NCBI GenBank assembly: GCA_902800365.1
Contig: CADCEF010000003.1
Coordinates: 1 to 64,000 of the forward strand
Direction of reading: 5' to 3'
Length of the DNA stretch: 64,000 nucleotides
From: an uncultured Prevotella sp.
GTDB taxonomy: Bacteria > Bacteroidota > Bacteroidia > Bacteroidales > Bacteroidaceae
This document shows, piece after piece, positions 51,778 to 60,670 of this stretch. Below the pieces are notes generated by a model. The model had not been told where the DNA came from, made no database searches, and worked only from the letters and a program-made list of their open reading frames with translations. The first letter of the stretch is position 1. Each line of letters starts with the position of its first letter. Position numbers and translations under genes: made by a program.

Positions 51778-53470
51778 GGGCTATCAATGTGTTTATCTGT
51801 CTGATTGTTCTGCCGTCGCCAGCCTTGGCCACATTCTTGCTTTTCACGCCAGATACTGGTTTCTGAGGGAATGCACCTTCGTTGTGGAACAGGCGCAGCG
51901 TCTCCTGTATCACAGGATCATCCTGATTAAGATACTCTGTCCATGCCTGCTCACTGTGGATATTGTAGATGATACGGCTCACAACAAAACGCTCTAGCAG
52001 TTTCTGCGACTTCTGTATCATCAGATTACGACGCTTCAGGCCGTTTTTATCAGCATAAACCACAAACTGCTCAAGAATGTTCTGGCGCTTCAGATAGGTT
52101 TCCATCTCCTTAACACTCTTCAGTGCCGATAGTTTGGCACGGTTATTATCTGTATAAGTGAACGCAAACTGAAGAATAAGTCCCGACATGGCAGCTTCCT
52201 TATAATAAGAGGTAACACCAAGTGTATCCTCTGGAATGAAGATATCAGGCGTTATGCCACCACCACCATAAACAATACGACCATTGTTGGTGTGATACTG
52301 AGGACCAGTATGTTTGATACTATCCTGCGAGAAGAACTCACCATGCTGATAACGTGTAAGCCAGTCGTCATCGTAATGGTTTCCATTGTTATATGGTTTC
52401 TGGATACAACGTCCTGAAGGTGTGTAATAGCGAGCGATGGTAAGACGAATCATAGAGTGATCGCTGAACTCCATAGGCTTCTGAACCAGGCCCTTACCAA
52501 ACGAACGACGGCCGATGATGGTACCACGGTCATTATCCTGTATGGCACCAGCCAGAATCTCTGAAGCCGAGGCAGAACTCTCGTCAACCAGCACTACCAA
52601 TGGCAGACGCTGATAAGAACCACGACCATCAGCACGATAGTCCTGACGAGGGAATGCACGACCCTGTGTATAAACAATGAGCTGTCCACGCGACAGGAAC
52701 TCGTTGGCTATCTGTACAGCCGACTCCAGGTATCCACCTGTGTTACCACGAAGGTCGATAACCAGATTGCTGAAGCTCTGCTGCGACAGTTTTGCCAAAG
52801 CAATAAGCAACTCAGGATAGGTATTCTCACCAAAGTTGCGAATCTTGATATAGCCACACTCTTCATCAAGCATATAACATGCTGTTACACTCTTGGTAGG
52901 AATCTCGCCACGAGTGATGGTGATGTGGTGCAGTTTCTTCTCGCCATAGCGCAAAATGCCAAGTTTTACCTTGGTATCCTTAGGACCTTTCAGGCGATGC
53001 ATAGCCTCCTCGTTGGTAACCTTCTTACCTACGAATATCGAGTCGTCAACCTCCACAATCTTATCACCAGCCAACACGCCAGCACGCTCAGCAGGACCAT
53101 TGCCAATAACGTTCTGCACACGGATGGTGTCCTGACGTATGGTAAACTCGATGCCAATACCAAAGAACGAGCCACGCAGGTCGTCGTTGGCAATCTCGCC
53201 ATCGCGGGCACTGATATAAACAGAGTGTGGATCAAGCTCTGCCAGAATCTGCGGCATTGCTTTCTCAACCAGCTCATTCATGTTCACTGTGTCAACATAC
53301 TGATCGTCAATGATATGAAGCAGGTTATTCAATTTATTACCACTCGAATTGATGATGTTAAGTCTATTGCCCGAGAAATGGTTGGCATAGAATGTACCCA
53401 CCATGATACCGACAACCACACAAGCAGCCATCAGCAAGGGCATAAATCGGTTATTGTTTAATTTGCTCAT
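51770..53470 (-). CDS. C-terminal processing protease, S41 family
   Basis: 566 residues. An N-terminal membrane anchor (FMPLLMAACVVVGIMVGTFYA) places it in the periplasm. PDZ domain at ~95-175 (GSFFGIGIEF, GPAERAGVLAGDKIVEVDD). Catalytic domain: RGNTGGYLESAVQIA, the nucleophile Ser in DESSASASEI (~299-301) and the general-base Lys in RRSFGKGLVQ (~326). Full CtpA/Prc-like arrangement with a ~150-residue helical C-terminal extension. The start overlaps the dCMP deaminase gene by 4 bp. Confidence 0.93.
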   Translation of the reverse strand: MSKLNNNRFMPLLMAACVVVGIMVGTFYANHFSGNRLNIINSSGNKLNNLLHIIDDQYVDTVNMNELVEKAMPQILAELDPHSVYISARDGEIANDDLRGSFFGIGIEFTIRQDTIRVQNVIGNGPAERAGVLAGDKIVEVDDSIFVGKKVTNEEAMHRLKGPKDTKVKLGILRYGEKKLHHITITRGEIPTKSVTACYMLDEECGYIKIRNFGENTYPELLIALAKLSQQSFSNLVIDLRGNTGGYLESAVQIANEFLSRGQLIVYTQGRAFPRQDYRADGRGSYQRLPLVVLVDESSASASEILAGAIQDNDRGTIIGRRSFGKGLVQKPMEFSDHSMIRLTIARYYTPSGRCIQKPYNNGNHYDDDWLTRYQHGEFFSQDSIKHTGPQYHTNNGRIVYGGGGITPDIFIPEDTLGVTSYYKEAAMSGLILQFAFTYTDNNRAKLSALKSVKEMETYLKRQNILEQFVVYADKNGLKRRNLMIQKSQKLLERFVVSRIIYNIHSEQAWTEYLNQDDPVIQETLRLFHNEGAFPQKPVSGVKSKNVAKAGDGRTIRQINTLIAHA

Positions 53471-53907
53471 TTTTCTATGTTTTCTAATCCTATGTAGATC
53501 ACCTCAATACCAGCGCGTTCAAGCAGCTCGATGCCATCAGTAAGTCGATATTTCTCCCCATACACCACACGCTTGATACCAGCCTGAATAATCAGCTTAG
53601 CGCACTCGATACAAGGCGATGCAGTGATGTAGATGGTTGCCCCCTCGCTGTTATTGTTACTACGTGCCAGTTTGGTTATTGCATTGGCCTCGGCATGCAG
53701 CACGTAAGGCTTTGTCACATTGTTGTCATCCTCGCAGACGTTTTCAAATCCACTTGGAGTACCATTGTAACCATCGCTGATAATCATCTTGTCTTTGACT
53801 ACCAGTGCTCCCACTTGCCTACGCTGACAATAAGAGTTCTCTGCCCAGATACGTGCCATCCTAAGATAGCGCACATCAAGCTTACTTTGCTTGTCGTTTG
53901 ATTCCAT
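53467..53907 (-). CDS. dCMP deaminase
   Basis: 146 residues from the ATG at 53907 (MESNDKQ); an earlier in-frame ATG would lie deeper in the upstream gene. Zinc deaminase motifs: the HAEANAI metal His with catalytic Glu (~83), and SPCIECAKLIIQAG with the two Cys ligands. Substrate-loop DGYNGTPSGFENVCEDD is typical of deoxycytidylate deaminases/ComEB. It supplies dUMP for dTMP synthesis. Overlaps the M3 peptidase stop by 26 bp and the S41 gene by 4 bp. Confidence 0.92.
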   Translation of the reverse strand: MESNDKQSKLDVRYLRMARIWAENSYCQRRQVGALVVKDKMIISDGYNGTPSGFENVCEDDNNVTKPYVLHAEANAITKLARSNNNSEGATIYITASPCIECAKLIIQAGIKRVVYGEKYRLTDGIELLERAGIEVIYIGLENIEK

Positions 53908-55996
53908 TTCTTTTAAGTAATGCATCAATGGTGGGTTCGCCACCCTTGAAACGTTTGTATAATGTCATCGGATTTTCCGTGCCACCTTTCGACAGGATGT
54001 TCTCGCGGAAACTGCTGGCTGTCTTCTTGTCGAAGATACCATGTTTCTTGAAAACGCTGAAGGCATCGGCATCCAGAACCTCTGCCCATTTATAGCTGTA
54101 GTAACCTGCAGCATAGCCACCTGCCATGATGTGCGAGAACTGCACTGTCATACAGGTATCAGGCAACTGTGGCAGCACCATAGCCTTCTCCCATGCTTTC
54201 TTCTCGAATGGGATGATATCATCAGTAAACTCATCCTTCTTGGTGTAGTAAGCCATATCCAACAATCCGAAGCTTACCTGACGCATACAGGCATAAGCCA
54301 CATTGAAGTTACGACTGCGAACGATACGGTCTATAAGCTCGTCAGGCAATGGTTCGCCTGTCTGATAGTGAAAAGCGAATGTACGTAGGAATTCCTTCTC
54401 AATGGCGAAGTTCTCCATAAACTGCGATGGAAGTTCCACAAAGTCCCACCATACATTGGTACCGCTCAAACTCTCGAAGCGGGTGTTGGCAAACATGCCG
54501 TGCAGCGAGTGTCCAAACTCATGCAGGAATGTCTCCACCTCACCAAGTGTCAGCAGTGCAGGTTTCTCTTCTGTTGGTTTTGTAAGGTTCATCACCACAC
54601 TTACATGCGGGCGCACATTCTTCATATTCTCTGGTCCGAATGGTTTCTTCGCATCAATGCGCTCCTTCCACTGGCCCTGGTACTCTGTCATCCAAGCACC
54701 ACCCTGCTTACCCTTACGGGGGTGGAAGTCGGCATAGAATACGGCAAGGAATGTGCCATCTTCATCAAACACCTCGTATGCCTTAACATCTGGATGATAT
54801 ACTGGTATATCCTTATTCTCCTTGAATGTGATGCCGTAAAGGCGATGAGCCAAACCGAACACGCCATCAATAACCTTCGAGAGCTCGAAGTATGGGCGCA
54901 GCATCTCGGCATCGATGTTATACTTCTCAAGCTTCAGTTTGTGCGAGTAGTAAGAAAAGTCCCATGGCTCAAGCTTGAAATTTTTACCCTCCATCTTGCG
55001 AGCCATCTTCTGGATAGCCTCAACCTCTTTCACTGCTGTAGGCTTATAAGCCTTGATAAGGTCGTTCAGCAATTTATACACATTGCGCACGTTGCCTGCC
55101 ATACGGTGTTTCAGCACATAGTCGGCATAAGTCTTATGCCCTAACAGCTGTGCCAGCTCGCGACGCAGGTTTACAAGGCGCTTGCATATTTCAAGGTTAT
55201 TCTCCTCATTATCGTGAATGCACTCTGTGTTCTTGGCTATATACAACTGTTTGCGCAGCTCGCGCTGAGTGGAATAGGTCATGAATGGTGAGTACGAAGG
55301 GAAGTCGAGCGTAAACACCCATCCTTCTTTTCCTGCCTCTTTTGCAGCCAATGCAGCAGCCTCGCGGGCAGTATCAGGCAGACCGTCAAGCTGTTTCTCG
55401 TCTGTGATATGCAGCGTAAAAGCCTTATTCTCCTTTAGCAGGTTCTGCGAGAACTGCAGACCAAGCATCGAGGCCTCCTCTGTCAGCTGGCGCAGGCGTT
55501 CTTTTCCTGCAGCATCCAGCAAGGCACCACTACGTACGAATCCGTCGTAGCAGTTGTCAAGCAGCATCTTTTCCTCAGCAGTAAGTTTGCGGTGGTGCTG
55601 GTGCACATACCTGATGCGCTCAAAAAGATTCTCGTTTAGTCGGATATCATTGGCGTGCTTGGTCAATATTGGGCTCATTTTCTGTGCCAGCGCATCCATA
55701 TCGTCGTTGGTCTCAGCCGACAACAGATTAAAGAACACTGTCGACACACGGCTCAACAGGTCGTAATACCCATCTCTATCCTTCTCGTCGTCAACACTGA
55801 TGATGGTGTTATCGAAAGTAGGCTTGGCAGGATTGTTAATAATCTTCTCTATCTGTTCATCGTCACGACGTATACCCTCCAACATAGCCTCCTCATAATC
55901 TTCCATACGGATTCGGTTAAAGGGAGCTGTGTCGTGAGGTGTGTTATAAGGTTCGAAAAACGGGTTCTTTCTCTCAATATTTTCGTTTGTATTCAT
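53882..55996 (-). CDS. M3 family metallopeptidase (Dcp/oligopeptidase-like)
   Basis: 704 residues from the ATG at 55996 (MNTNENIE). No signal peptide. The zinc motif HEFGHSLHGM lies at ~493 with the third ligand Glu in the following helix (FVELPSQFMENF). Upstream is the M3 block YADFHPRKGKQGGAW. Length and motifs match peptidyl-dipeptidase Dcp / oligopeptidase A. It degrades short peptides, probably in the cytoplasm. First gene of a four-gene overlapping operon. The nearest -7 element (56092-56099) leaves a ~90-nt leader, so an additional upstream start cannot be excluded. Confidence 0.93.
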   Translation of the reverse strand: MNTNENIERKNPFFEPYNTPHDTAPFNRIRMEDYEEAMLEGIRRDDEQIEKIINNPAKPTFDNTIISVDDEKDRDGYYDLLSRVSTVFFNLLSAETNDDMDALAQKMSPILTKHANDIRLNENLFERIRYVHQHHRKLTAEEKMLLDNCYDGFVRSGALLDAAGKERLRQLTEEASMLGLQFSQNLLKENKAFTLHITDEKQLDGLPDTAREAAALAAKEAGKEGWVFTLDFPSYSPFMTYSTQRELRKQLYIAKNTECIHDNEENNLEICKRLVNLRRELAQLLGHKTYADYVLKHRMAGNVRNVYKLLNDLIKAYKPTAVKEVEAIQKMARKMEGKNFKLEPWDFSYYSHKLKLEKYNIDAEMLRPYFELSKVIDGVFGLAHRLYGITFKENKDIPVYHPDVKAYEVFDEDGTFLAVFYADFHPRKGKQGGAWMTEYQGQWKERIDAKKPFGPENMKNVRPHVSVVMNLTKPTEEKPALLTLGEVETFLHEFGHSLHGMFANTRFESLSGTNVWWDFVELPSQFMENFAIEKEFLRTFAFHYQTGEPLPDELIDRIVRSRNFNVAYACMRQVSFGLLDMAYYTKKDEFTDDIIPFEKKAWEKAMVLPQLPDTCMTVQFSHIMAGGYAAGYYSYKWAEVLDADAFSVFKKHGIFDKKTASSFRENILSKGGTENPMTLYKRFKGGEPTIDALLKRNGIKRQAK

Positions 55997-56091
55997 ACTA
56001 ACATCTTTTGGAGTGCATGGACAATGCAAACCGAGCTCAATCAAGTTCACTTGAATTGCCGAGGTGCAGCCTGTACTCGCAGTTTTGACTG

Positions 56092-56099
56092 CAAAGTTA
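56092..56099 (-). promoter_or_regulatory. -7 promoter element of the M3 peptidase operon
   Basis: TAACTTTG on the minus strand; the ATG is 95 bp downstream, so the leader is long compared with the other genes here. Confidence 0.55.
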
Positions 56100-56134
56100 C
56101 GACAAAAATCCGATACTCCACAAATCTATACATT

Positions 56135-56166
56135 AAAAAAGTTGAAAACGGCCACATTAGCCGTTT
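56135..56166 (-). terminator. Terminator after the Crp-family gene
   Basis: 7-bp stem AAACGGC (56146-56152) / GCCGTTT (56160-56166) directly after the stop codon; on the minus strand TCAAC and a six-T run follow. Confidence 0.7.
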
Positions 56167-56844
56167 CTATTTGGTGTAAAGCAGCCTTTCAAGCTGCTGA
56201 ATCTCTATTTTCCCCCTACTTAATGTTATCAGTCCCTTGTGCTGCATCTCGTTCAAAACATGCGACACATTAAGCCTGCTATCGTTCACTTCCTCAGCCA
56301 GTCTCGTCATCAGTATATTAAATACTTTGTGCCCAGCAGGATAGGTTGAATGCTGACTCAGGAATATCACCACTCTCGCCTCTAACGATTGTGGCGGACG
56401 ATTCCACACGCGCCCCAACTGCTTCTGGGTTTGTGTGGCAAAATGGTTCATGATGTTCAGACGAAAAACAAGAAAATCCTCAGTCAATCGCACCACCTCT
56501 TCCTTATCGATAGTGATAAAGTTCACATCTGTCTGTGCCACAAAGTCGTGGGTGTAGCGCTGATAATAGCCGAATATAGACTCCAGCTGAATGATGTTCG
56601 GCGCCATCATCTGCTCTTCAACCGAATAGCCGTAGTCGTCAGCATATGTGCGAACCTTCAACGTTCCATTTATCAGAAAGTGCAACTGTGTGCATGTATC
56701 ACCCGATTTCACGACAGTCTTGCCTGCTCCCAACTTCATAAATCCAAAGCGGGTGTGTCCAGCTACTATCTCCAGATCGTCGCGACTCATACCCTGAAAC
56801 AAGGGGAATTGCAACAATTTGTCGAACAACTGAAGTGAGGCCAT
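56167..56844 (-). CDS. Crp/Fnr-family transcriptional regulator
   Basis: 225 residues. An N-terminal cyclic-nucleotide-binding-type beta-roll (AGKTVVKSGDTCTQLHFLINGTLKVRT) and a C-terminal winged helix (RLAEEVNDSRLNVSHVLNEMQHKGLITLSRGKIEI). The cAMP-contacting Arg/Glu pattern is not obvious, as in many Bacteroidota Crp-like proteins, so the effector is unknown. No Cys cluster of Fnr type. Last gene of the six-gene operon, 3 bp after apbE. Confidence 0.88.
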   Translation of the reverse strand: MASLQLFDKLLQFPLFQGMSRDDLEIVAGHTRFGFMKLGAGKTVVKSGDTCTQLHFLINGTLKVRTYADDYGYSVEEQMMAPNIIQLESIFGYYQRYTHDFVAQTDVNFITIDKEEVVRLTEDFLVFRLNIMNHFATQTQKQLGRVWNRPPQSLEARVVIFLSQHSTYPAGHKVFNILMTRLAEEVNDSRLNVSHVLNEMQHKGLITLSRGKIEIQQLERLLYTK

Positions 56845-56847
56845 AAA

Positions 56848-57873
56848 CTATTTCTGGATTTTGTTTTCCAACGTTGGCGAATACCATACAGCATTCTTAC
56901 CATCTTCATCGCTATAGATAAGATACGCCATCAGTTCAGGGTGACGTTCCAGCAACTGCTGGGCTTTCTCCATTCCCATCACCATAAACGATGTGGCATA
57001 GGCATCGGCCACTGCACAACTCTTGGCAAACACCGTTGCCGACAGTATGTTGTGCTGTACGGGATAGCCCGTCTTCGGGTCGATGGTATGTGCATATCTC
57101 TTTCCGTCCTTATAGTAGAAGTTGCGATAATTACCACTGGTAGCCATCGCTTTATCAGTAATCTTAACAATACTCTGCACCTCACTGGCAGTACCCATAG
57201 GGTCTTCAACAGGCTTCGATATTCCCACACGCCAGGGTTGGTTCTCAGCATTAACGCCACTGGTAACTATCTCACCACCTATCTCAACCATAAAGTTCTT
57301 AATGCCCTTACTGCGCAGCAGTTGCGCCACGACATCTGTGCCATAGCCCTTGGCTATAGCAGAGCAGTCAAGCATCAGCCTGTAATCGGCCTTGGTAATC
57401 TTTCCACCTGCCAACGACACTTTCTGGTAGCCTATTATCTGTTTCAAGCTGTCAACCTGCTCACTGGTTGGTTCAATACCGTTCTTGAATCCGAATCCCC
57501 ATGCGTTAACCAGAGGGGCCACGGTTATATCAAACGCGCCATCGGTCTCTTTTGATATCTGCATAGCCAGATAGAACACATCCTGGAACATGTCATTAAT
57601 CTCCACGTCCTTATTCTGGTTCACTGCAGTGATGATTGAGTTCTTGTTGAATGGCGACAGCGATGCATCAACCTTGGCAAGTTCGGCATTGATGCTGTAG
57701 GTAAGGTCAGAGTCGCACTGATACGTAGCGTGATAGAAAGTACCAAATACCTTGTCGGCACTCTTCTGGTACGGCACGTTGCGCTCATGACGTATAATCA
57801 GAATTGTTCCAACTATCAGCAGCACCAAGAAAGGCAACTGCCACATCCATTTTTTATTTCCCGACTGCTGCAT
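56848..57873 (-). CDS. apbE: FAD:protein FMN transferase ApbE
   Basis: 341 residues. An N-terminal membrane/signal segment (WQLPFLVLLIVGTILII) and the ApbE fold: GTFYHATYQC, SLSPFNKNS, GAFDITVAPLVNAWGFG, LDCSAIAKGYGTD, VEIGGEIVTSG and the metal-binding HTIDPKTGYPV. It attaches FMN to Thr of flavoproteins such as the Rnf/Nqr subunits at the periplasmic face. In operon with DUF6048 (6 bp upstream) and Crp (3 bp downstream). Confidence 0.94.
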   Translation of the reverse strand: MQQSGNKKWMWQLPFLVLLIVGTILIIRHERNVPYQKSADKVFGTFYHATYQCDSDLTYSINAELAKVDASLSPFNKNSIITAVNQNKDVEINDMFQDVFYLAMQISKETDGAFDITVAPLVNAWGFGFKNGIEPTSEQVDSLKQIIGYQKVSLAGGKITKADYRLMLDCSAIAKGYGTDVVAQLLRSKGIKNFMVEIGGEIVTSGVNAENQPWRVGISKPVEDPMGTASEVQSIVKITDKAMATSGNYRNFYYKDGKRYAHTIDPKTGYPVQHNILSATVFAKSCAVADAYATSFMVMGMEKAQQLLERHPELMAYLIYSDEDGKNAVWYSPTLENKIQK

Positions 57874-57879
57874 GCTAGT

Positions 57880-58569
57880 TTAGATATCTATTATCACGTT
57901 AAAAGTTCCACCAAGTCTGGTATCACCGAATTTTCCAAATCCAGGCACATACCACGTATTACCAAACTTACCATCCTCGCTATGCGATATGCGCCGTTTG
58001 TATCTCAAGCTCCAGCCTAGATGTACAGGACCGGCTATCTTGGCATCTACGCCAACCACAGCCTCTATCCAGTGGTAGTTGCACTGGGCATCCTTAATAC
58101 CAAAACCTGTTTGCCATTTCCATACAGGGTCAGGAAAATCCTGTCGGGCAATGTCCACCTTATATGATGTGAATGCATAGCGCAGTCCGCCATACAGTCG
58201 GTAAGGACCGTGCTTATCCTTTAGCAGGTTCTTGTCGATACCTAATCTAAAGTAAGGAGCCGAAGTCTTATAGTGAATAAAAGTAACCTCATCATTGTGA
58301 TCTGCCCTACCCAGACCTGCTTCTAGAATCGGGAACCACTCATCGTGCAAGTTTATACGCAGTGCACCTTCATATTGTCCGTTATCACTGAAAGCCATCA
58401 GTCCAGCTCCCACCAAATCGAACGATACGGCAAAGCCACGGAAAGTGGGTATTGAGTCCTTCTGGAACGAGAAGAACTTCTGAGCCGATGCAGGCACCGA
58501 TGCAGAAAGCACCACAATGCTAATTGCTGCTCTTAGGATAGAAGTAGAAATGAACCGTCTTAGAGTCAT
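57880..58569 (-). CDS. DUF6048-type outer-membrane beta-barrel protein
   Basis: 229 residues. Signal peptide (ISIVVLSASVPASAQ). Barrel-like alternating strands: GFAVSFDLVGAGLMAF, QYEGALRINLHDEWFPILEAGLG, APYFRLGIDKN, YRLYGGLRYAFTSY, HLGWSLRYKRRIS and a final strand GGTFNVIIDI. It matches the Bacteroidota DUF6048 family as I recall it, usually found beside DUF6452. No function is known. It overlaps the DUF6452 gene by 50 bp, an unusually long coupling. Confidence 0.78.
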   Translation of the reverse strand: MTLRRFISTSILRAAISIVVLSASVPASAQKFFSFQKDSIPTFRGFAVSFDLVGAGLMAFSDNGQYEGALRINLHDEWFPILEAGLGRADHNDEVTFIHYKTSAPYFRLGIDKNLLKDKHGPYRLYGGLRYAFTSYKVDIARQDFPDPVWKWQTGFGIKDAQCNYHWIEAVVGVDAKIAGPVHLGWSLRYKRRISHSEDGKFGNTWYVPGFGKFGDTRLGGTFNVIIDI

Positions 58570-59008
58570 ATGTCACCGATGGATTTTTAATCACTATTGA
58601 GTCGATATAGTTGCACGTATATCTCACATCTGTAATAATATGGAAGAATGCGGCACTGCAGTCAACCGATTCAAAGTGCGGATAGTCTTCTTTCTTTATC
58701 CACACCGTATCAGAAATATGCAGGCTGTTGTTATCGTTGTCAAAGTTGAATACCAGCACATCTTCAGGATGCTTATAGCTTATGGGCAGTGCGAATGAAC
58801 TGATGCCGATACCTTTATTATATACAATGGTATCACTATCACTAGCGGTTTTCGTAGTCACAGTAATAGTGTCGCTCAGTTTCAACTCCGTTCCGTCGCT
58901 ATGGCACACCTGATACAGCGTTGCCACATTACTCTCCACAGGACAGTCAATCGATGTGCACGCTGCTATCAGCACTCCTAGAAACAGATATGTAACACGC
59001 TTCATCAT
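58520..59008 (-). CDS. DUF6452-type lipoprotein
   Basis: 162 residues. Lipoprotein signal ending IAAC (Cys ~16), with CTSIDCPVE at the mature N-terminus and further Cys residues (CHSDG, DCSAAFF, TCNYID). The beta-rich body ends HFYFYPKSSN. It resembles DUF6452, which co-occurs with DUF6048. Both could form a lipoprotein-barrel pair in the outer membrane. Starts in a 4-bp overlap with the upstream glycosyltransferase. Confidence 0.75.
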   Translation of the reverse strand: MMKRVTYLFLGVLIAACTSIDCPVESNVATLYQVCHSDGTELKLSDTITVTTKTASDSDTIVYNKGIGISSFALPISYKHPEDVLVFNFDNDNNSLHISDTVWIKKEDYPHFESVDCSAAFFHIITDVRYTCNYIDSIVIKNPSVTYDSKTVHFYFYPKSSN

Positions 59009-59961
59009 ATAGTTTCTTCTATTTGGTAGTCATTACGTCCTGATGACGAACGACTAATCAAGTCGCCAAGGAATCCTGTCAGGAATAGCTGTGTACCCAG
59101 AATCATCATCGTAAGAGCGATATAGAAGAATGGCGAATCAGTTACCAGTCGCTGTTGTATGCCGTTAGCCAGACACCACAATTTGTCGGCACCAATCCAT
59201 ACGGCTGCCACGAATCCAATAAAGAACATCACTGTGCCCAGGAATCCAAACACGTGCATAGGTTTCTTGCCGAAAGTACTGAGGAACCAAAGTGTAAGCA
59301 GATCAAGGTAGCCGTTTACGAAGCGGTTCAAGCCCATAAACTTCGACGATCCGTACTTACGTGCCTGGTGCTGAACTACCTTCTCGCCTATCTTATTAAA
59401 GCCGGCATTCTTTGCCAGATATGGTATATAGCGATGCATCTCGCCATACACTTCAATATTCTTAACCACAGCCTTGCGATAAGCCTTCAGGCCGCAGTTA
59501 AAGTCGTGTAGATTCTTGATGCCGCTTATCTTGCGCGCTGTAGCATTAAAAAGCTTTGTTGGTATGGTCTTCGATATAGGGTCATAGCGTTTCTGCTTAT
59601 AACCACTCACCAGATCGTAGCCATCTTCCTTAATCATGCGATACAGCTCAGGTATTTCATCGGGCGAATCCTGCAGGTCAGCATCCATAGTGATAACCAC
59701 GTCACCCTGCGCCTGTTCAAAACCACAATACAATGCAGGACTCTTTCCATAGTTACGACGGAACTTGATACCCTTCACCACGTCAGGCTGCTTCTGGTTC
59801 AGCTCCTGTATGATCTCCCATGAGCGGTCGGTAGAGCCATCGTTGATAAAGATAACCTCATAGCTGAAGTTGTTCTGTTTCATGACGCGCTCTATCCACG
59901 CATAGAGTTCAGGAATCGATTCATCCTCATTATAGAGAGGTATAACTACTGATATATCCAT
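59005..59961 (-). CDS. Polyprenyl-phosphate glycosyltransferase (GtrB/ArnC-like GT2)
   Basis: 318 residues. GT2 domain with VVIPLYNEDESI, FINDGSTDRSW, TMDADLQDSPDEIPELY and GYKQKRYDP. Two C-terminal membrane helices (HVFGFLGTVMFFIGFVAAVWIG and FFYIALTMMILGTQLFLTGFLGDL) are typical of enzymes that load a sugar onto undecaprenyl phosphate for flipping. Distinct from the soluble DPM1-like gene at 20078. Starts 4 bp after the DUF4199 stop and overlaps DUF6452 by 4 bp. Confidence 0.9.
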   Translation of the reverse strand: MDISVVIPLYNEDESIPELYAWIERVMKQNNFSYEVIFINDGSTDRSWEIIQELNQKQPDVVKGIKFRRNYGKSPALYCGFEQAQGDVVITMDADLQDSPDEIPELYRMIKEDGYDLVSGYKQKRYDPISKTIPTKLFNATARKISGIKNLHDFNCGLKAYRKAVVKNIEVYGEMHRYIPYLAKNAGFNKIGEKVVQHQARKYGSSKFMGLNRFVNGYLDLLTLWFLSTFGKKPMHVFGFLGTVMFFIGFVAAVWIGADKLWCLANGIQQRLVTDSPFFYIALTMMILGTQLFLTGFLGDLISRSSSGRNDYQIEETI

Positions 59962-59965
59962 ATTC

Positions 59966-60499
59966 TTAATCTATTTTTCTTCGTTGCATAATAAGCCCGA
60001 TGGGCACACCAAGAATAAAGCCCAGCGAGATATTTATGGTTAGTATGTTCAGTGCATAGTCTATTGGGCGTGTGGCAGCCATCTCGGCCAGACCCTCGTC
60101 TACCAGGCTCTGGGCTCCATAATGCTCAAGCATCATCTTTGCCTCGTCGGTACTCATCATTCTGACCAGCGAGTTTACCAGATAGCCGTTATCCATATAT
60201 GCAAAATACAGATATTGTGCCACTGCCAACAACACTGCTCCGTAGAAGAATACGAAGATTGTGTAGGCATAGCTACGACCGAAGGAGATTACACCCTCCC
60301 TACCCTCGTCGCGGAATTTCTTCAGTCTGGTAGCAACAAAAAACGGACTTGCCACCACCATCAGCATCGATAGCAAGCCTACCAACTGGTTGGTCAGTCC
60401 TATAATATAGCTAATAAAGCAGACTATCCAAAACAGAGCCAGGAAGAAACCATCCTGACGTGCATACGCCTTTAGTTGTATATACTCTGGTGCTGTCAT
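59966..60499 (-). CDS. DUF4199 membrane protein
   Basis: 177 residues with four hydrophobic segments: FFLALFWIVCFISYIIGL, LSMLMVVASPFFVA, SYAYTIFVFFYGAVLLAVAQYLYF and a C-terminal NISLGFILGVPIGLIM. The arrangement fits DUF4199, which in Bacteroidota is routinely found directly upstream of a GtrB-like glycosyltransferase, as here. Role unknown, perhaps flippase-related. First gene of the six-gene operon ending with crp. Confidence 0.83.
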   Translation of the reverse strand: MTAPEYIQLKAYARQDGFFLALFWIVCFISYIIGLTNQLVGLLSMLMVVASPFFVATRLKKFRDEGREGVISFGRSYAYTIFVFFYGAVLLAVAQYLYFAYMDNGYLVNSLVRMMSTDEAKMMLEHYGAQSLVDEGLAEMAATRPIDYALNILTINISLGFILGVPIGLIMQRRKID

Positions 60500-60524
60500 T
60501 TTAACATTTAACGCTTTCAGGGTG

Positions 60525-60532
60525 CAAAATTA
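60525..60532 (-). promoter_or_regulatory. -7 promoter element of the DUF4199-to-crp operon
   Basis: TAATTTTG on the minus strand, 25 bp before the ATG at 60499. Confidence 0.6.
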
Positions 60533-60589
60533 ATCATTTTCCTACATATAACGGGGGCTTTCTTTAAAAAAATAGTTAAAATCGCAAAA

Positions 60590-60624
60590 AAACTCATTTC
60601 TCAATTCTCTTTTCTCAATTTTTA
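60590..60624. repeat. 7-bp-period tandem array upstream of SRP RNA
   Basis: AAACTCA, TTTCTCA, ATTCTCT, TTTCTCA, ATTTTTA in register, ending 4 bp before the -7 element at 60629 and so covering the -33 region. Confidence 0.6.
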
Positions 60625-60628
60625 TGCT

Positions 60629-60636
60629 TACCTTTG
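60629..60636 (+). promoter_or_regulatory. -7 promoter element of SRP RNA and tRNA-Thr
   Basis: TACCTTTG; predicted start near 60643, in front of the SRP RNA. Confidence 0.65.
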
Positions 60637-60670
60637 CACCCGCTTTCGAGCAAATCGATCTTTTTTCATC

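Noticed and set aside
56041..56054. Near-palindrome TCAAGT-TC-ACTTGA in the M3 peptidase leader as an operator or attenuator
   Set aside because: Only a 6-bp stem with a 2-nt centre and no repeat elsewhere in the window; too weak to annotate.
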